Source: Micromonospora wenchangensis (GTDB lineage Bacteria > Actinomycetota > Actinomycetes > Mycobacteriales > Micromonosporaceae). From it: a stretch of DNA of 64,000 nucleotides. Positions 27,243 through 36,122 of the stretch are shown piece by piece. A program made the translations under genes and the position numbers. Each line of letters starts with the position of its first letter. The first letter of the stretch is position 1. The DNA lies in the NCBI RefSeq assembly GCF_002210435.1, contig NZ_MZMV01000008.1, positions 109,929 through 173,928 of the forward strand, read 5' to 3'. The notes below the pieces were generated by a model, which made no database searches, was not told the DNA's origin, and worked only from the letters and a program-made list of their open reading frames with translations.

Positions 27243-28313
27243 GTGGATCTCGACGCGTACGTCGCCGAGCACAGCCACGAGTGGCGACGGCTGGAGTTGT
27301 TCTGCGACCGTCGCCGGCTCGACGTCGACGAGATCGACGAGATGATCGTCCTCTACCAGCGCACCGCCACCCACCTGTCGGCGCTGCGCAGCCGGGCGCC
27401 CGACCCGGCCCTGGTCAGCCGGCTCTCCCAGCTCGTGCTGCGGGCGCGGGCGCGGATCACCGGCCGGCGGCGGGCCTCCTGGTCGGCCGTCGGGCGGTTC
27501 CTCACCGTCGGATTCCCCGCCGCGGTCTACCGGGCCTGGCCGTGGTGGTGCGCGGTGGCGACCGGGTTCAGCCTGCTCAGCGGCTTCCTCATCTGGTACG
27601 TCGCGGGCAACCCGGGCACCGCCGCCGCGTTCGTCGGCCCGGACGCCGCCGCCGACCTGGTCGACTCCGGATTCGCCGGCTACTACACCGAGTTCTCCGC
27701 ACCGACCTTCGCCTTCCACCTGTGGACCCACAACGCCTGGATCGCCGCCCAGTGCCTCGCCGCGGGGGTGCTCGTCGTGCCGGTGCTCTACCTGTTGTGG
27801 CAGAACGCGCTGAACATCGGGGTGGTGGGCGGCGTGATGGTCTCCTACGGTCGCTCCGACGTCTTCTTCGGACTGATCACCCCGCACGGGCTGCTGGAGC
27901 TGACCGGGGTCTTCGTGGCCGCCGGGGTCGGGCTGCGTACCGCCTGGGCGTGGATCTCGCCGCCGGAGCACCTGGGCCGGGGCCGGTCGGTCGCCGAGGC
28001 GGGCCGGTCGGCGATCCTGGTCGCGGTGGGTCTGGTCGGGCTGTTCGCGGTCTCCGCGCTGCTGGAGGCGTTCGTCACCCCGGCACCGGTGCCGGTGGCG
28101 CTGCGGGTCGGCGTCGGCGCGACGGTCTGGCTCGGCTTCTTCACCTACGTGGTGCTGCTCGGCCGGCGGGCCGTCGCGGCCGAACGGGCACCTGCCGAAC
28201 GGGTCGACCCGTGGCTCGCCGAACTCTGGCCCACCACCGACCCGGCCCGCGCCTGGCACCCCACCTCGCGCCCGCACCCTCCTGCCCGGGTCAGAGCTGA
28301 CCGAGCGCCTTGA
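27243..28313 (+). CDS. SpoIIM-like (DUF95) membrane protein
   Basis: 356-residue multi-pass protein of the stage II sporulation protein M family. The soluble N-terminus (MDLDAYVAEHSHEWRRLELFC...RTATHLSALRS) is followed by helices such as WWCAVATGFSLLSGFLIWYVAG and the conserved HNAWIAAQCLAAG and ITPHGLLELTGVFVAAGVGLR. GTG 27243 is preceded by GGGGGAGG. SpoIIM in Bacillus works in engulfment; in non-endospore actinomycetes the homologue's role is unknown. The 3' end overlaps the convergent DUF58 gene by about 20 bp. Confidence 0.88.
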   Translation: MDLDAYVAEHSHEWRRLELFCDRRRLDVDEIDEMIVLYQRTATHLSALRSRAPDPALVSRLSQLVLRARARITGRRRASWSAVGRFLTVGFPAAVYRAWPWWCAVATGFSLLSGFLIWYVAGNPGTAAAFVGPDAAADLVDSGFAGYYTEFSAPTFAFHLWTHNAWIAAQCLAAGVLVVPVLYLLWQNALNIGVVGGVMVSYGRSDVFFGLITPHGLLELTGVFVAAGVGLRTAWAWISPPEHLGRGRSVAEAGRSAILVAVGLVGLFAVSALLEAFVTPAPVPVALRVGVGATVWLGFFTYVVLLGRRAVAAERAPAERVDPWLAELWPTTDPARAWHPTSRPHPPARVRADRAP

Positions 28314-29601
28314 GCCGGAGGTAGGTGTCGGCCAGGGCCGGGGCGAGCCGGTCCGCCGGGGCGTCCACCACGGTCACGCCGTACCGGCCGAGGGCGGCGC
28401 GGACCCGGTCCCGCTCGGCGAGCGCCCGCCAGCCGGCCGCGGCGGCGTAGGCGTCCTCGGGGCGTACCGGCGGGGCGGTGGTCAACGCGGTGAGCACCGG
28501 GTCGTGCACGGCCGCCACCACCACCCGGTGCCGGGCGGCCAGCCGGGGCAGCACCGGCAGCAGCCCCTCGGCGAGCGCCCCCGGCTCCAGCGCGGTCAGC
28601 AGCACCACCAGGCTGCGCCGCCGGTGCCGGCGCAGGATCTCCGCGACGATCAGGTCGAAGTCGGTCTCCACCAGCGCCGGGTGCACCGGCGCGAGCGCGT
28701 CGACCAGCCGGTGCAGCAGGTCCCGCCGGCCGGTGCCGGTGACGGTGGCCCGGATCGCGGCGTCGGCGGCCAGCAGGTCGACCCGGTCCCCGGCGCGGGC
28801 GGCCAGCGCGGTCAGCAGCAACGCCGCGTCGATGGCGGCGTCCAGCCGGGGTACGTCGCCGACGCGTACCGCCGAGGTGCGGCCGGTGTCCAGCACGCAC
28901 ACCAACCGCCTGTCGCGCTCCGGCCGCCAGGTGCGGACCAGCACGTCGGAGCGGCGGGCGCTGGCCCGCCAGTCGATGGAGCGCACGTCGTCGCCGACCA
29001 CGTACTCCCGCAGGGTGTCGAACTCGGTGCCCTGGCCCCGGCCCCGGGTGACCTGGGTGCCGTCGATGACCCGCAGCCGGGACAGCTTCTCCGGCAGGTG
29101 CCGGCGGGAGTCGAACCGGGGCAGCACGCGCAGCGTCCAGCCGGGGGTGGCGGGACGCCCGGCCCGCTGCCGGAACGCCAACCCGAGCGGCCCGAACGAC
29201 CGCACCGTCACCGTCACCGCCGGCCGGTCGCCGCGCCGGGTGGGGGTGAGCCGGTTGGGCAGCAGCAGCACCCCGCCCGGCCCGACCCGGGACACCCGGT
29301 CCGGCGGTACGTCCGGCCGGGCCCCCGCCGACGGCACCCACCCGTCGCGCACCTGGGCGCGCAGCGTACGGCCGGAGGTGTTGGCCAGGCGCAGGGTGAC
29401 GGTCGCGTGGTGGCCGAGCCGGACGGACCGGTCACCCTCCCGGTCGACGGTGAGCCCGTGCAGCGGGGCGGCGAGCGCCCAGTCCACGGCGGTGAGCAGC
29501 AGCACGACGGCGGTCATCACGGCGACGGCGGGCACCGGGTCCGGCCAGAACGGCAGGGTGGGCACGCCCGCCAGCAGCAGGACGGCCGCCCGCCAGGTCA
29601 T
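28291..29601 (-). CDS. DUF58 domain protein
   Basis: 436 residues: two hydrophobic N-terminal stretches (WRAAVLLLAGVPTLPF and AVAVMTAVVLLLTAVDWAL), a beta-rich region, then the DUF58 core with GTEFDTLREYVVGDDVRSIDWRASARRSDVLVRTWRPERDR and a vWA-like domain (LVCVLDTGRTS). DUF58 proteins usually pair with MoxR ATPases as chaperone-like complexes. ATG 29601 overlaps the MoxR stop (ATGA). Part of a five-gene overlapping operon. Confidence 0.92.
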   Translation of the reverse strand: MTWRAAVLLLAGVPTLPFWPDPVPAVAVMTAVVLLLTAVDWALAAPLHGLTVDREGDRSVRLGHHATVTLRLANTSGRTLRAQVRDGWVPSAGARPDVPPDRVSRVGPGGVLLLPNRLTPTRRGDRPAVTVTVRSFGPLGLAFRQRAGRPATPGWTLRVLPRFDSRRHLPEKLSRLRVIDGTQVTRGRGQGTEFDTLREYVVGDDVRSIDWRASARRSDVLVRTWRPERDRRLVCVLDTGRTSAVRVGDVPRLDAAIDAALLLTALAARAGDRVDLLAADAAIRATVTGTGRRDLLHRLVDALAPVHPALVETDFDLIVAEILRRHRRRSLVVLLTALEPGALAEGLLPVLPRLAARHRVVVAAVHDPVLTALTTAPPVRPEDAYAAAAGWRALAERDRVRAALGRYGVTVVDAPADRLAPALADTYLRLKALGQL

Positions 29602-30587
29602 CGCGGGGTCGGCACGGTGGCCAGCACCGTGTCCAGCACCGCGTCCACCCCGACCCCCTCCAGCTCCACCTCGGGGCGCAGCCGCAGCCGGTGCCGCAGC
29701 GTCGGCCGGGCGGTGGCCTTCACGTCGTCGGGGGTGACGTGGTCGCGGCCGGCCAGCCAGGCCCACGCCTTCGCCGTGCTGAGCAGCCCGGTGGCCCCCC
29801 GGGGCGACGCGCCCAGCTCCAGGGCGGGGGTGGCCCGGGTGGCCCGGCACAGGTCCACGATGTAGCCGAGCACCGGCTCGGCCACGTGCACCCGGCCGAC
29901 GGCCTCCCGGGCGGCGGCCAGGTCGGCGGCGTCGGCCACCGGGCGTACGCCGGCCGCGCCGAGGTCACGCGGGTCGAACCCGGCGTGGTGGGCGCGCAGC
30001 ACCCCCAGTTCCTCGTCCCGGTTGGGCAGCGGCACGGTCAGCTTGAGCAGGAACCGGTCGAGCTGCGCCTCGGGCAGCGGGTAGGTGCCCTCGTACTCGA
30101 CGGGGTTCTGGGTGGCGGCCACGATGAACGGGTCCGGCAGCGGCCGGCGGGCGCCCTCGACCGACACCTGGCGCTCCTCCATCACCTCCAGCAGCGCCGA
30201 CTGGGTCTTCGGCGGCGTCCGGTTGATCTCGTCGGCGAGCAGCAGGTTGGTGAAGACCGGGCCCTCCCGGAAGGTGAACGCGGCGGTGCGCGGGTCGAAG
30301 ATCAACGAACCGGTGACGTCGCCGGGCATCAGGTCGGGGGTGAACTGGACCCGCTTGGAGTCCAGGTCCAGGGCGGTGGCGACGGTGCGGATCAGCAGCG
30401 TCTTCGCCACCCCGGGCACCCCCTCCAGCAGGACGTGGCCCCGGCAGAGCAGGGCGATCACCAGGCCGGTGACCACCGGGTCCTGACCGACGACCGCCTT
30501 GGCCACCTCGGTGCGCAGCCGGTGCAGGGCGGCCCGGGCGTCGTCCGGGCCGGCCGTGGGCTCGGCGGTGGTGGCGGGTCGGGTCAC
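29598..30587 (-). CDS. MoxR-family AAA+ ATPase
   Basis: 329 residues. Walker A is in HVLLEGVPGVAKTLLIRT, Walker B in NLLLADEINRTPPKTQSALLEVMEERQVS, sensor 1 in FIVAATQNPVEYEGTYPLPEAQLDRFL. GTG 30587 follows AAGGAG and overlaps the DUF4350 stop (GTGA). MoxR ATPases remodel or activate partner proteins with vWA domains; the DUF58 protein downstream is the expected partner. Confidence 0.94.
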   Translation of the reverse strand: MTRPATTAEPTAGPDDARAALHRLRTEVAKAVVGQDPVVTGLVIALLCRGHVLLEGVPGVAKTLLIRTVATALDLDSKRVQFTPDLMPGDVTGSLIFDPRTAAFTFREGPVFTNLLLADEINRTPPKTQSALLEVMEERQVSVEGARRPLPDPFIVAATQNPVEYEGTYPLPEAQLDRFLLKLTVPLPNRDEELGVLRAHHAGFDPRDLGAAGVRPVADAADLAAAREAVGRVHVAEPVLGYIVDLCRATRATPALELGASPRGATGLLSTAKAWAWLAGRDHVTPDDVKATARPTLRHRLRLRPEVELEGVGVDAVLDTVLATVPTPR

Positions 30588-32014
30588 CGGGGGTCTCCTT
30601 CGGTCGGACGGCCGGGGGCTGCCGCCACGGTACGGGTCAGCCGGTCCAGCGACCGGGCCAGCTCCAGCAGTTCGGCGTCGGTCTGCGGGGCCGCGCCGAA
30701 GAGCAGCTCGTGGATCTGCTCCGGGGTGCCGCCGGCCGGCCCGGCCACCCGGGCCGCCACCTCCGCCGGCCCGAGCGTCGCGGGCAGGTCGAGCCGGCCG
30801 CGCAACCGCCCCAGGGCGGCGGTCCGCAGGGTCGCGGCGGCCGGGCCCCGGGCGCGGGCCCGCTGGTAGAGCCGGGCCCGACCGAGCACGGTCTCGGCGG
30901 AGCGGACCTCGACGGGCAGCGGCTCGGTCACCGGTGGGCCGAGCCGGCGGGCCCGCCACAACACGATCAGCAGGGCGACCAGGGCGAGCTGGAGCAGCAG
31001 CGCCCAGAACCAGGGCGGGAAGGCGTCCAGCAGCGGATGGTCGTCGGGTGGTGGGGGACCGGCCGAGTCGGGGGCGTCACCCGAACCGTCGCCGTCGCCG
31101 GTGGCGGTGCCGGGACCACCCGGACCGCCCTCACCGGTGCCGTCGCCGTCGTACCCGGTGGACCCGCCGGGGGTGGGTGACCAGGCGGGCTCGCCGGTGC
31201 CGCCGGGACGGCCGAACGTGGGGGCCGGTGCCGGGCCGTCCAGGTCCAGCCAGACCACCCGCCCATGGACGCCGAGCAGTCCGGTGGCGAGCGCCTCGTT
31301 GCCGTGTTCGGCGATCCGGTCGTTGCGGAACGGGTCGCTGGCGCCGATCACCACCACCTCGGCCCGGCCGGGCAGCCGGACCAGGCCGTCGGCGTAGCAA
31401 CGGTCGAGGGCGGCGGCCGTGCCGGGCGCGGCGGCGTACCGCTGGAGTCCGGCGGCGGCGACCCCGGCGCGGGTCGCCTCGGGCACCGCGCAGGGCCGGC
31501 CGCCGGCCTCCGGGCCGACCGCCCGGGTGGCCCAGCGGCGGTCGGTCGGCACCAGCGGCAGGCCGGCGGATTCGAGCACCCGGCGGGACGGGTCGACGAG
31601 GACCAGCCGCCGGCCGGCCGGCAGCTCGCCCAGCGCGCCGAGGGTGTCCGGGTGCAGCAGCTCCGCCGCCGGGACGAACAGGGTGGCCGGGCCACGGTCG
31701 AGGCCGAGCAGGGCCGGCAGCAGGTCGGTCTCCCGGGCGACGGTGACCCCCCGGGCGCGTAGCGCGTCGGCGAGGCGGCTGCCCCCGTCGTCGTCGGTGG
31801 CGACCGGGGAGAGGAAGCCGGGGTCGCCCGGGTCGGGCTGGTCCAGCTCGTGGGCGGCGATCGTGCCGGCGAGCAGGGCGGCGGCCAGCGCCAACGGCAC
31901 GAGCACCCGGTGCCGGCGGCGGCGACGTCGCACGGGCGCGGCCGGTGGTGGGCCGTCCGCAGCCGGCTGGGCCGGCTGCGGGCCGCCGACCGTGGCGGTG
32001 GCGGGGCCGGTCAC
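30584..32014 (-). CDS. DUF4350 domain membrane protein
   Basis: 476 residues. One helix near the N-terminus (VLVPLALAAALLAGTIAAH), an extracellular DUF4350 region (SRLADALRARGVTVARETDLLPALL...RLVLVDPSRRVLES), a long Gly/Asp/Pro-rich linker with repeated GDGTGEGG-like units, a second helix (PPWFWALLLQLALVALLIVLWRARRLGPP) and a cytoplasmic helical tail (TVLGRARLYQRARARGPAAATLR). GTG 32014 overlaps the DUF4129 stop. The domain is a regular partner of MoxR/DUF58/DUF4129 operons; function is unknown. Confidence 0.85.
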   Translation of the reverse strand: MTGPATATVGGPQPAQPAADGPPPAAPVRRRRRRHRVLVPLALAAALLAGTIAAHELDQPDPGDPGFLSPVATDDDGGSRLADALRARGVTVARETDLLPALLGLDRGPATLFVPAAELLHPDTLGALGELPAGRRLVLVDPSRRVLESAGLPLVPTDRRWATRAVGPEAGGRPCAVPEATRAGVAAAGLQRYAAAPGTAAALDRCYADGLVRLPGRAEVVVIGASDPFRNDRIAEHGNEALATGLLGVHGRVVWLDLDGPAPAPTFGRPGGTGEPAWSPTPGGSTGYDGDGTGEGGPGGPGTATGDGDGSGDAPDSAGPPPPDDHPLLDAFPPWFWALLLQLALVALLIVLWRARRLGPPVTEPLPVEVRSAETVLGRARLYQRARARGPAAATLRTAALGRLRGRLDLPATLGPAEVAARVAGPAGGTPEQIHELLFGAAPQTDAELLELARSLDRLTRTVAAAPGRPTEGDPR

Positions 32015-32610
32015 CGGGTGCCCCCGTCCGGTGGTGGGGCGGCCAGCGCCCGGTCCAGGTCGTCGGCGAGTTCCCGCATCCGCCGGTCGTGGTCGGCGGC
32101 GGCCGGGCGCTGGGCGTACCACAGTTCGGCGAAGAGGGCCCCGGCGGCGCGCAGCGGCGGGTCGACCGGGGGCCGGGCGCGGGCCGCCGCGTCGGTCAGC
32201 TCGGTGACGGTCATCCCGGGCCGGGGGGCCACCGCGCCGACCGCCACCAGCCGGCGGACCATGGCGCGCAGCCGTTCCCGGACGGCTTCGGCGTACCGGC
32301 CCTCGGCCGCCAGCCGGTCGGCCAGGGAACGCGCCGCGTCGGCCGGAAGGTCGTCGTCGGTGCCGCGGGGGCGGGGCACCGCCACGGAGACCGGCCCGTC
32401 GGCCGTCCGGCGTCGCCGCCGGGGCAGCCGCCACCGGGGCCACCGGAGGCGGGGCAGCCGCAGCCGGGGCAGCCGGCGGGGCACCCAGGCCGGGAAGTGG
32501 TACCAGGCGAGCGCCACCACCCCGGCCAGCAGCACCACCAGCAGCGCCGCCAGCGGCAGCGGCAGCACGTCGCCGAGCGCGGCGGCGGCCTCCGTCCACC
32601 ACCGGCTCAC
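32011..32610 (-). CDS. DUF4129 domain protein
   Basis: 199 residues: one transmembrane helix (LPLAALLVVLLAGVVALAWYHF), an extremely basic stretch (RRLPRLRLPRLRWPRWRLPRRRRR) on the cytoplasmic side, and a C-terminal DUF4129 domain (AARSLADRLAAEGRYAEAVRERLRAMVRRL...ELTDAAARA...LFAELWYAQRPA). The fold is sometimes fused to transglutaminase-like proteins in other bacteria. GTG 32610 and the stop both overlap neighbouring genes by 4 bp. Confidence 0.87.
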   Translation of the reverse strand: MSRWWTEAAAALGDVLPLPLAALLVVLLAGVVALAWYHFPAWVPRRLPRLRLPRLRWPRWRLPRRRRRTADGPVSVAVPRPRGTDDDLPADAARSLADRLAAEGRYAEAVRERLRAMVRRLVAVGAVAPRPGMTVTELTDAAARARPPVDPPLRAAGALFAELWYAQRPAAADHDRRMRELADDLDRALAAPPPDGGTR

Positions 32611-33452
32611 CTGTCGACCGCCGGCAGGCCGGCCGCGACGAGCCCCACGGGGGTACGGGCGAGCTGGATGTCCAGCCCCTCGGTGCGCATCCGGGCGTCC
32701 AGGTGGATCACCGCGTCCAGGCAGGCCAGGGCGGGATAGGCGACGCTGTTCACCGCGCCGAAGGCGAGCATGGTGGCGGCGACCCGTACCCCCGGGTCGG
32801 CCAGGTCGACCAGGTGCAGCGACTCGACGCCGAAGAAGAGGCCGAGGGCCAGGCCGATCCGCAGCACCCACCAGCCGAGGTAGCCCAGCAGCCGGACGGC
32901 GGCGGCCCGGCCACGCACCGCGACGCGGGCGGCCCGGGGCACCGCCGACACCCCGGGCACCCGGTCCAGCACCACCGCCGCGGCGACCGAGCCGAGCAGC
33001 CCGTAGCCGACCAGCCAGGCCGGGCCGAGTAGCGCCGCGATCAGCATCAGCAGGCCCACCGCCGGGGCGAGCAGCAGGGTGACGCCCCAGCGGGCACCGG
33101 CCGGGCGGAGCAGTTCCGCCACCGTGGCCCGGCGGCCGAGCAGCGCCGCGCCGGCCGCTCGCGCGGCCGGGTTGCCGAGCAGCAGGACGATCACTGCCTC
33201 GGCGGCGGCGCCCACCGCGAGCAGTTGCCACCACAGCGGGAACACCCCGCTGTCGCTCCACCACACCGGGGGCAGCGCGTCGGCGAGGCGGCGCAGCGGG
33301 TACAGCAGCAGTTGCTCACCGGCGGCGAGCAGGACGCCCAGCGGGACCAGCACCCGGCCCTGGGCGCGCAGCAGCAGGACGGCGGAGTCGAGCAGTTCGC
33401 CGACGGTGAGCGGACGCCGGGGGAGCACGGCGGTCGGGCCGACGTCGGGCAC
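32607..33452 (-). CDS. Multi-pass membrane protein at the head of the MoxR operon
   Basis: 281 residues with about six hydrophobic segments (VLVPLGVLLAAGEQLLLYPL, LLAVGAAAEAVIVLLLG, WGVTLLLAPAVGLLMLIAALLG and others) and TVGELLDSAVLLLRAQGR near the N-terminus, a pattern seen in the membrane domain associated with glycerophosphodiester phosphodiesterase-like proteins. No catalytic domain is present. GTG 33452 has AGGAG at ideal spacing; longer starts lack this. It is first in the operon and divergent from mtrA. Confidence 0.78.
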   Translation of the reverse strand: MPDVGPTAVLPRRPLTVGELLDSAVLLLRAQGRVLVPLGVLLAAGEQLLLYPLRRLADALPPVWWSDSGVFPLWWQLLAVGAAAEAVIVLLLGNPAARAAGAALLGRRATVAELLRPAGARWGVTLLLAPAVGLLMLIAALLGPAWLVGYGLLGSVAAAVVLDRVPGVSAVPRAARVAVRGRAAAVRLLGYLGWWVLRIGLALGLFFGVESLHLVDLADPGVRVAATMLAFGAVNSVAYPALACLDAVIHLDARMRTEGLDIQLARTPVGLVAAGLPAVDR

Positions 33453-33667
33453 GCGTACTCCTGCGGATGGTGGCTGGCGGGCGGCGACCTGCCCGGGGAT
33501 CATGGTGACACGGCACGACCGGCCGGGTGGACCCACCGTGCGGCCCACGCGATGCGGCCATCGGGGGAGATATCGCGCGTGGGACGTGCGGTGGCACCTC
33601 TCCCGGCAGTACCGTGCCATCCAGACGCCGATCCCACCAACTGAACGGGGATGGAAACATAAACCCC

Positions 33668-34357
33668 ATGAGAGCCCGGGTACTGGTGGTCGACGACGAC
33701 CCCGCGCTCGCCGAGATGCTCGGCATCGTCCTGCGCAGCGAGGGTTTCCTGCCCTCCTTCGTCGCCGACGGGGAACGGGCGTTGGCCGCGTTCCGGGACA
33801 GTCGCCCCGATATCGTGCTGCTCGACCTGATGCTGCCCGGAATGAGCGGTATCGACGTGGCGCGGGCGATCCGCGGCGAATCGGGCGTGCCGATCGTCAT
33901 GCTGACCGCCAAGAGCGACACCGTCGACGTGGTGCTCGGCCTGGAGTCCGGTGCCGACGACTACGTGGTCAAGCCGTTCAAGCCCAAGGAGCTGGTGGCC
34001 CGGATGCGGGCCCGGCTGCGCCGGGGCGAGGACGTCGCGCCGGAGATGCTGACCATCGGCCCGCCCGGCAACCAGATCACCATCGACGTGCCGGCGCACA
34101 CCGTCAGCCGCGACGGCGAGGAGGTGAAGCTGACACCGCTGGAGTTCGACCTGCTGGTCGCGCTCGCCCGCAAGCCGCGCCAGGTCTTCACCCGGGAGGT
34201 CCTGCTGGAGCAGGTCTGGGGCTACCGGCACGCGGCGGACACCCGGCTGGTCAACGTGCACGTGCAGCGGCTACGCGCCAAGATCGAGCCGGACCCGGAG
34301 CGACCGGAAATCATCCTGACCGTGCGGGGCGTGGGCTACAAGGCGGGTACCGGATAG
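33668..34357 (+). CDS. mtrA: Response regulator MtrA
   Basis: 229-residue OmpR-type regulator. Receiver domain with the acidic pocket VVDDD (Asp9-11), phospho-acceptor Asp53 in LLDLMLPG and Lys102 in YVVKPFKPKEL; winged helix from about 130 with LTPLEFDLLVALARKPRQVFTREVLLEQVWGYRHAADTRLVNVHVQRLRAKI and the wing TVRGVGYKAG. MtrA controls cell division, development and cell-wall genes in actinobacteria. It is followed by mtrB and lpqB in the conserved order. ATG 33668 has only a weak GGGGATGG upstream. Confidence 0.96.
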   Translation: MRARVLVVDDDPALAEMLGIVLRSEGFLPSFVADGERALAAFRDSRPDIVLLDLMLPGMSGIDVARAIRGESGVPIVMLTAKSDTVDVVLGLESGADDYVVKPFKPKELVARMRARLRRGEDVAPEMLTIGPPGNQITIDVPAHTVSRDGEEVKLTPLEFDLLVALARKPRQVFTREVLLEQVWGYRHAADTRLVNVHVQRLRAKIEPDPERPEIILTVRGVGYKAGTG

Positions 34358-34370
34358 CCTGGGCTGCACC

Positions 34371-36122
34371 GTGACCAGTGCACCCGACCCCACCCCCGAG
34401 CACACCGCCGGCTGGCGTCCCGCCGCGCGGGCGCTGCGCCGCGTGCTGGTGGGCCGTACGCTGCGGGTGACCGCCGGCCTGCGCCAGACCTGGCGACGGT
34501 CCCTGCAGGTCCGGGTGGTGACCATCACGCTTGTGGTGTCCAGCCTGCTGGTCGGCGGCTTCGCCTACCTCATCGCTGACAAGATCACCAACATCCTGCT
34601 CGACAACGCCGAGACCGACGTGCTGCTGCGGCTACGCAACGGCAGCGACTACTCGGCCAAGCAGTTCTTCCTCTACAGCCAGCCGCAGGAGGCGCAGCTC
34701 CAGGACACCATCGAGGGCACGGTCAACTACCTGGCCGGGGGTGACCCGCAGCAGACCAGCGGGGTGGTGGTGGCGATCACCGCCGACAACTACGCCGGCA
34801 TCATCGAGACCCGCACCTCACCGGCGACGGACGTCCGCCCGCTGGTCAGCCGGGAGCTGCGGGCCGCCGTCGCCGACGGCAAGGTGGCCCACCAGATCCG
34901 CACCGGACGACTCGCCGGCGAGCGGACGAAGTACCTGGTCTACGGCTCCCCGGTGCCGACCCGCTTCGGCCAGCTCGAGCTGTACTACCTCGTCCCGCTC
35001 GACCGGCAGGACGCCACCGCCGCCGACGCGCGGGCCACCGTGCTGGCCACCGGGGTGGCCCTGGTGCTGCTGCTGGGCCTGCTCGCCGCCCTGGTCACCC
35101 GGCTGGTGGTGACCCCGGTCCGGGTCGCCGCACGCACCGCCCAACGGCTCTCCGCCGGCCTGCTCGACCAGCGGATGGTGGTCGACGGCGAGGACGACCT
35201 CGCCCTGCTCGCCGCCTCGTTCAACCAGATGGCGACCAACCTGCAACGGCAGATCCTCCGCCTGGAGGAGATGTCCCGCCTGCAACGCCGGTTCACCTCC
35301 GACGTGTCGCACGAGCTGCGGACCCCGCTGACCACCGTCCGGATGGCCGCCGACCTGATCTTCGCCGAGCGCGACGAGTTCGACCCGGCGGTGGCGCGCA
35401 GCGCCGAGCTGCTCCAAGCGGAGCTGGACCGGTTCGAGGAACTGCTCACCGACCTGCTGGAGATCAGCCGCTTCGACGCCGGCTTCGCCATGCTCGACTC
35501 CGAGCCGACCGACCTGGTGCCGGTGGTGCACCGGGTCGCCGACCGCCTCGCCGGGCTGGCCGAACGGGTCGGCGTCACCATCGAGCTGGCCGTGCCGACC
35601 ACCCCGGTGATCGCCGAGGTGGACCCGCGCCGGGTCGAGCGGGTGCTGCGCAACCTGGTCGGCAACGCCGTGGAGCACGGCGAGGCGAAGCCGGTGGTGA
35701 TCACCCTCGGCGTCGACCAGACCGCCGTCGCGGTCACCGTCCGCGACCACGGCGTCGGGCTCAAGCCGGGCGAGGAGAAGCTGGTCTTCAACCGGTTCTG
35801 GCGGGCCGACCCGTCCCGGGCCCGGCAGACCGGCGGCACGGGGCTGGGCCTGTCGATCAGCCTGGAGGACGCCCGGCTGCACGGCGGCTGGCTGGAGGCG
35901 TGGGGCGCCCCCGGGCAGGGCGCACAGTTCCGGCTCACCCTGCCGGTCCGCTCCGGGGACCGGCTCACCACCTCGCCGCTGCGGCTGGTGCCCGCCGACG
36001 CCACCCTGCCCTTCGGTGGCCCCCGCGACGGCGACCTGCTGGCCATCGGTCCGGCCGGCGGGGGTGTGCTGGCCATCGGCCCCGGACCCACTGCCGACGA
36101 GCGGGCGGAGGTCCGGTCGTGA
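34371..36122 (+). CDS. mtrB: Sensor histidine kinase MtrB
   Basis: 583 residues: helix 1 at about 48-70, an extracellular sensor of about 145 residues, helix 2 at about 222-246, HAMP region, HisKA with phospho-His314 in FTSDVSHELRTPL, and the HATPase domain (RVLRNLVGNAVEHGE, RDHGVGLKPGE, GGTGLGLSIS). It phosphorylates MtrA. GTG 34371 lies 13 bases after the mtrA stop; the gene overlaps lpqB by 4 bp. Confidence 0.96.
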   Translation: MTSAPDPTPEHTAGWRPAARALRRVLVGRTLRVTAGLRQTWRRSLQVRVVTITLVVSSLLVGGFAYLIADKITNILLDNAETDVLLRLRNGSDYSAKQFFLYSQPQEAQLQDTIEGTVNYLAGGDPQQTSGVVVAITADNYAGIIETRTSPATDVRPLVSRELRAAVADGKVAHQIRTGRLAGERTKYLVYGSPVPTRFGQLELYYLVPLDRQDATAADARATVLATGVALVLLLGLLAALVTRLVVTPVRVAARTAQRLSAGLLDQRMVVDGEDDLALLAASFNQMATNLQRQILRLEEMSRLQRRFTSDVSHELRTPLTTVRMAADLIFAERDEFDPAVARSAELLQAELDRFEELLTDLLEISRFDAGFAMLDSEPTDLVPVVHRVADRLAGLAERVGVTIELAVPTTPVIAEVDPRRVERVLRNLVGNAVEHGEAKPVVITLGVDQTAVAVTVRDHGVGLKPGEEKLVFNRFWRADPSRARQTGGTGLGLSISLEDARLHGGWLEAWGAPGQGAQFRLTLPVRSGDRLTTSPLRLVPADATLPFGGPRDGDLLAIGPAGGGVLAIGPGPTADERAEVRS

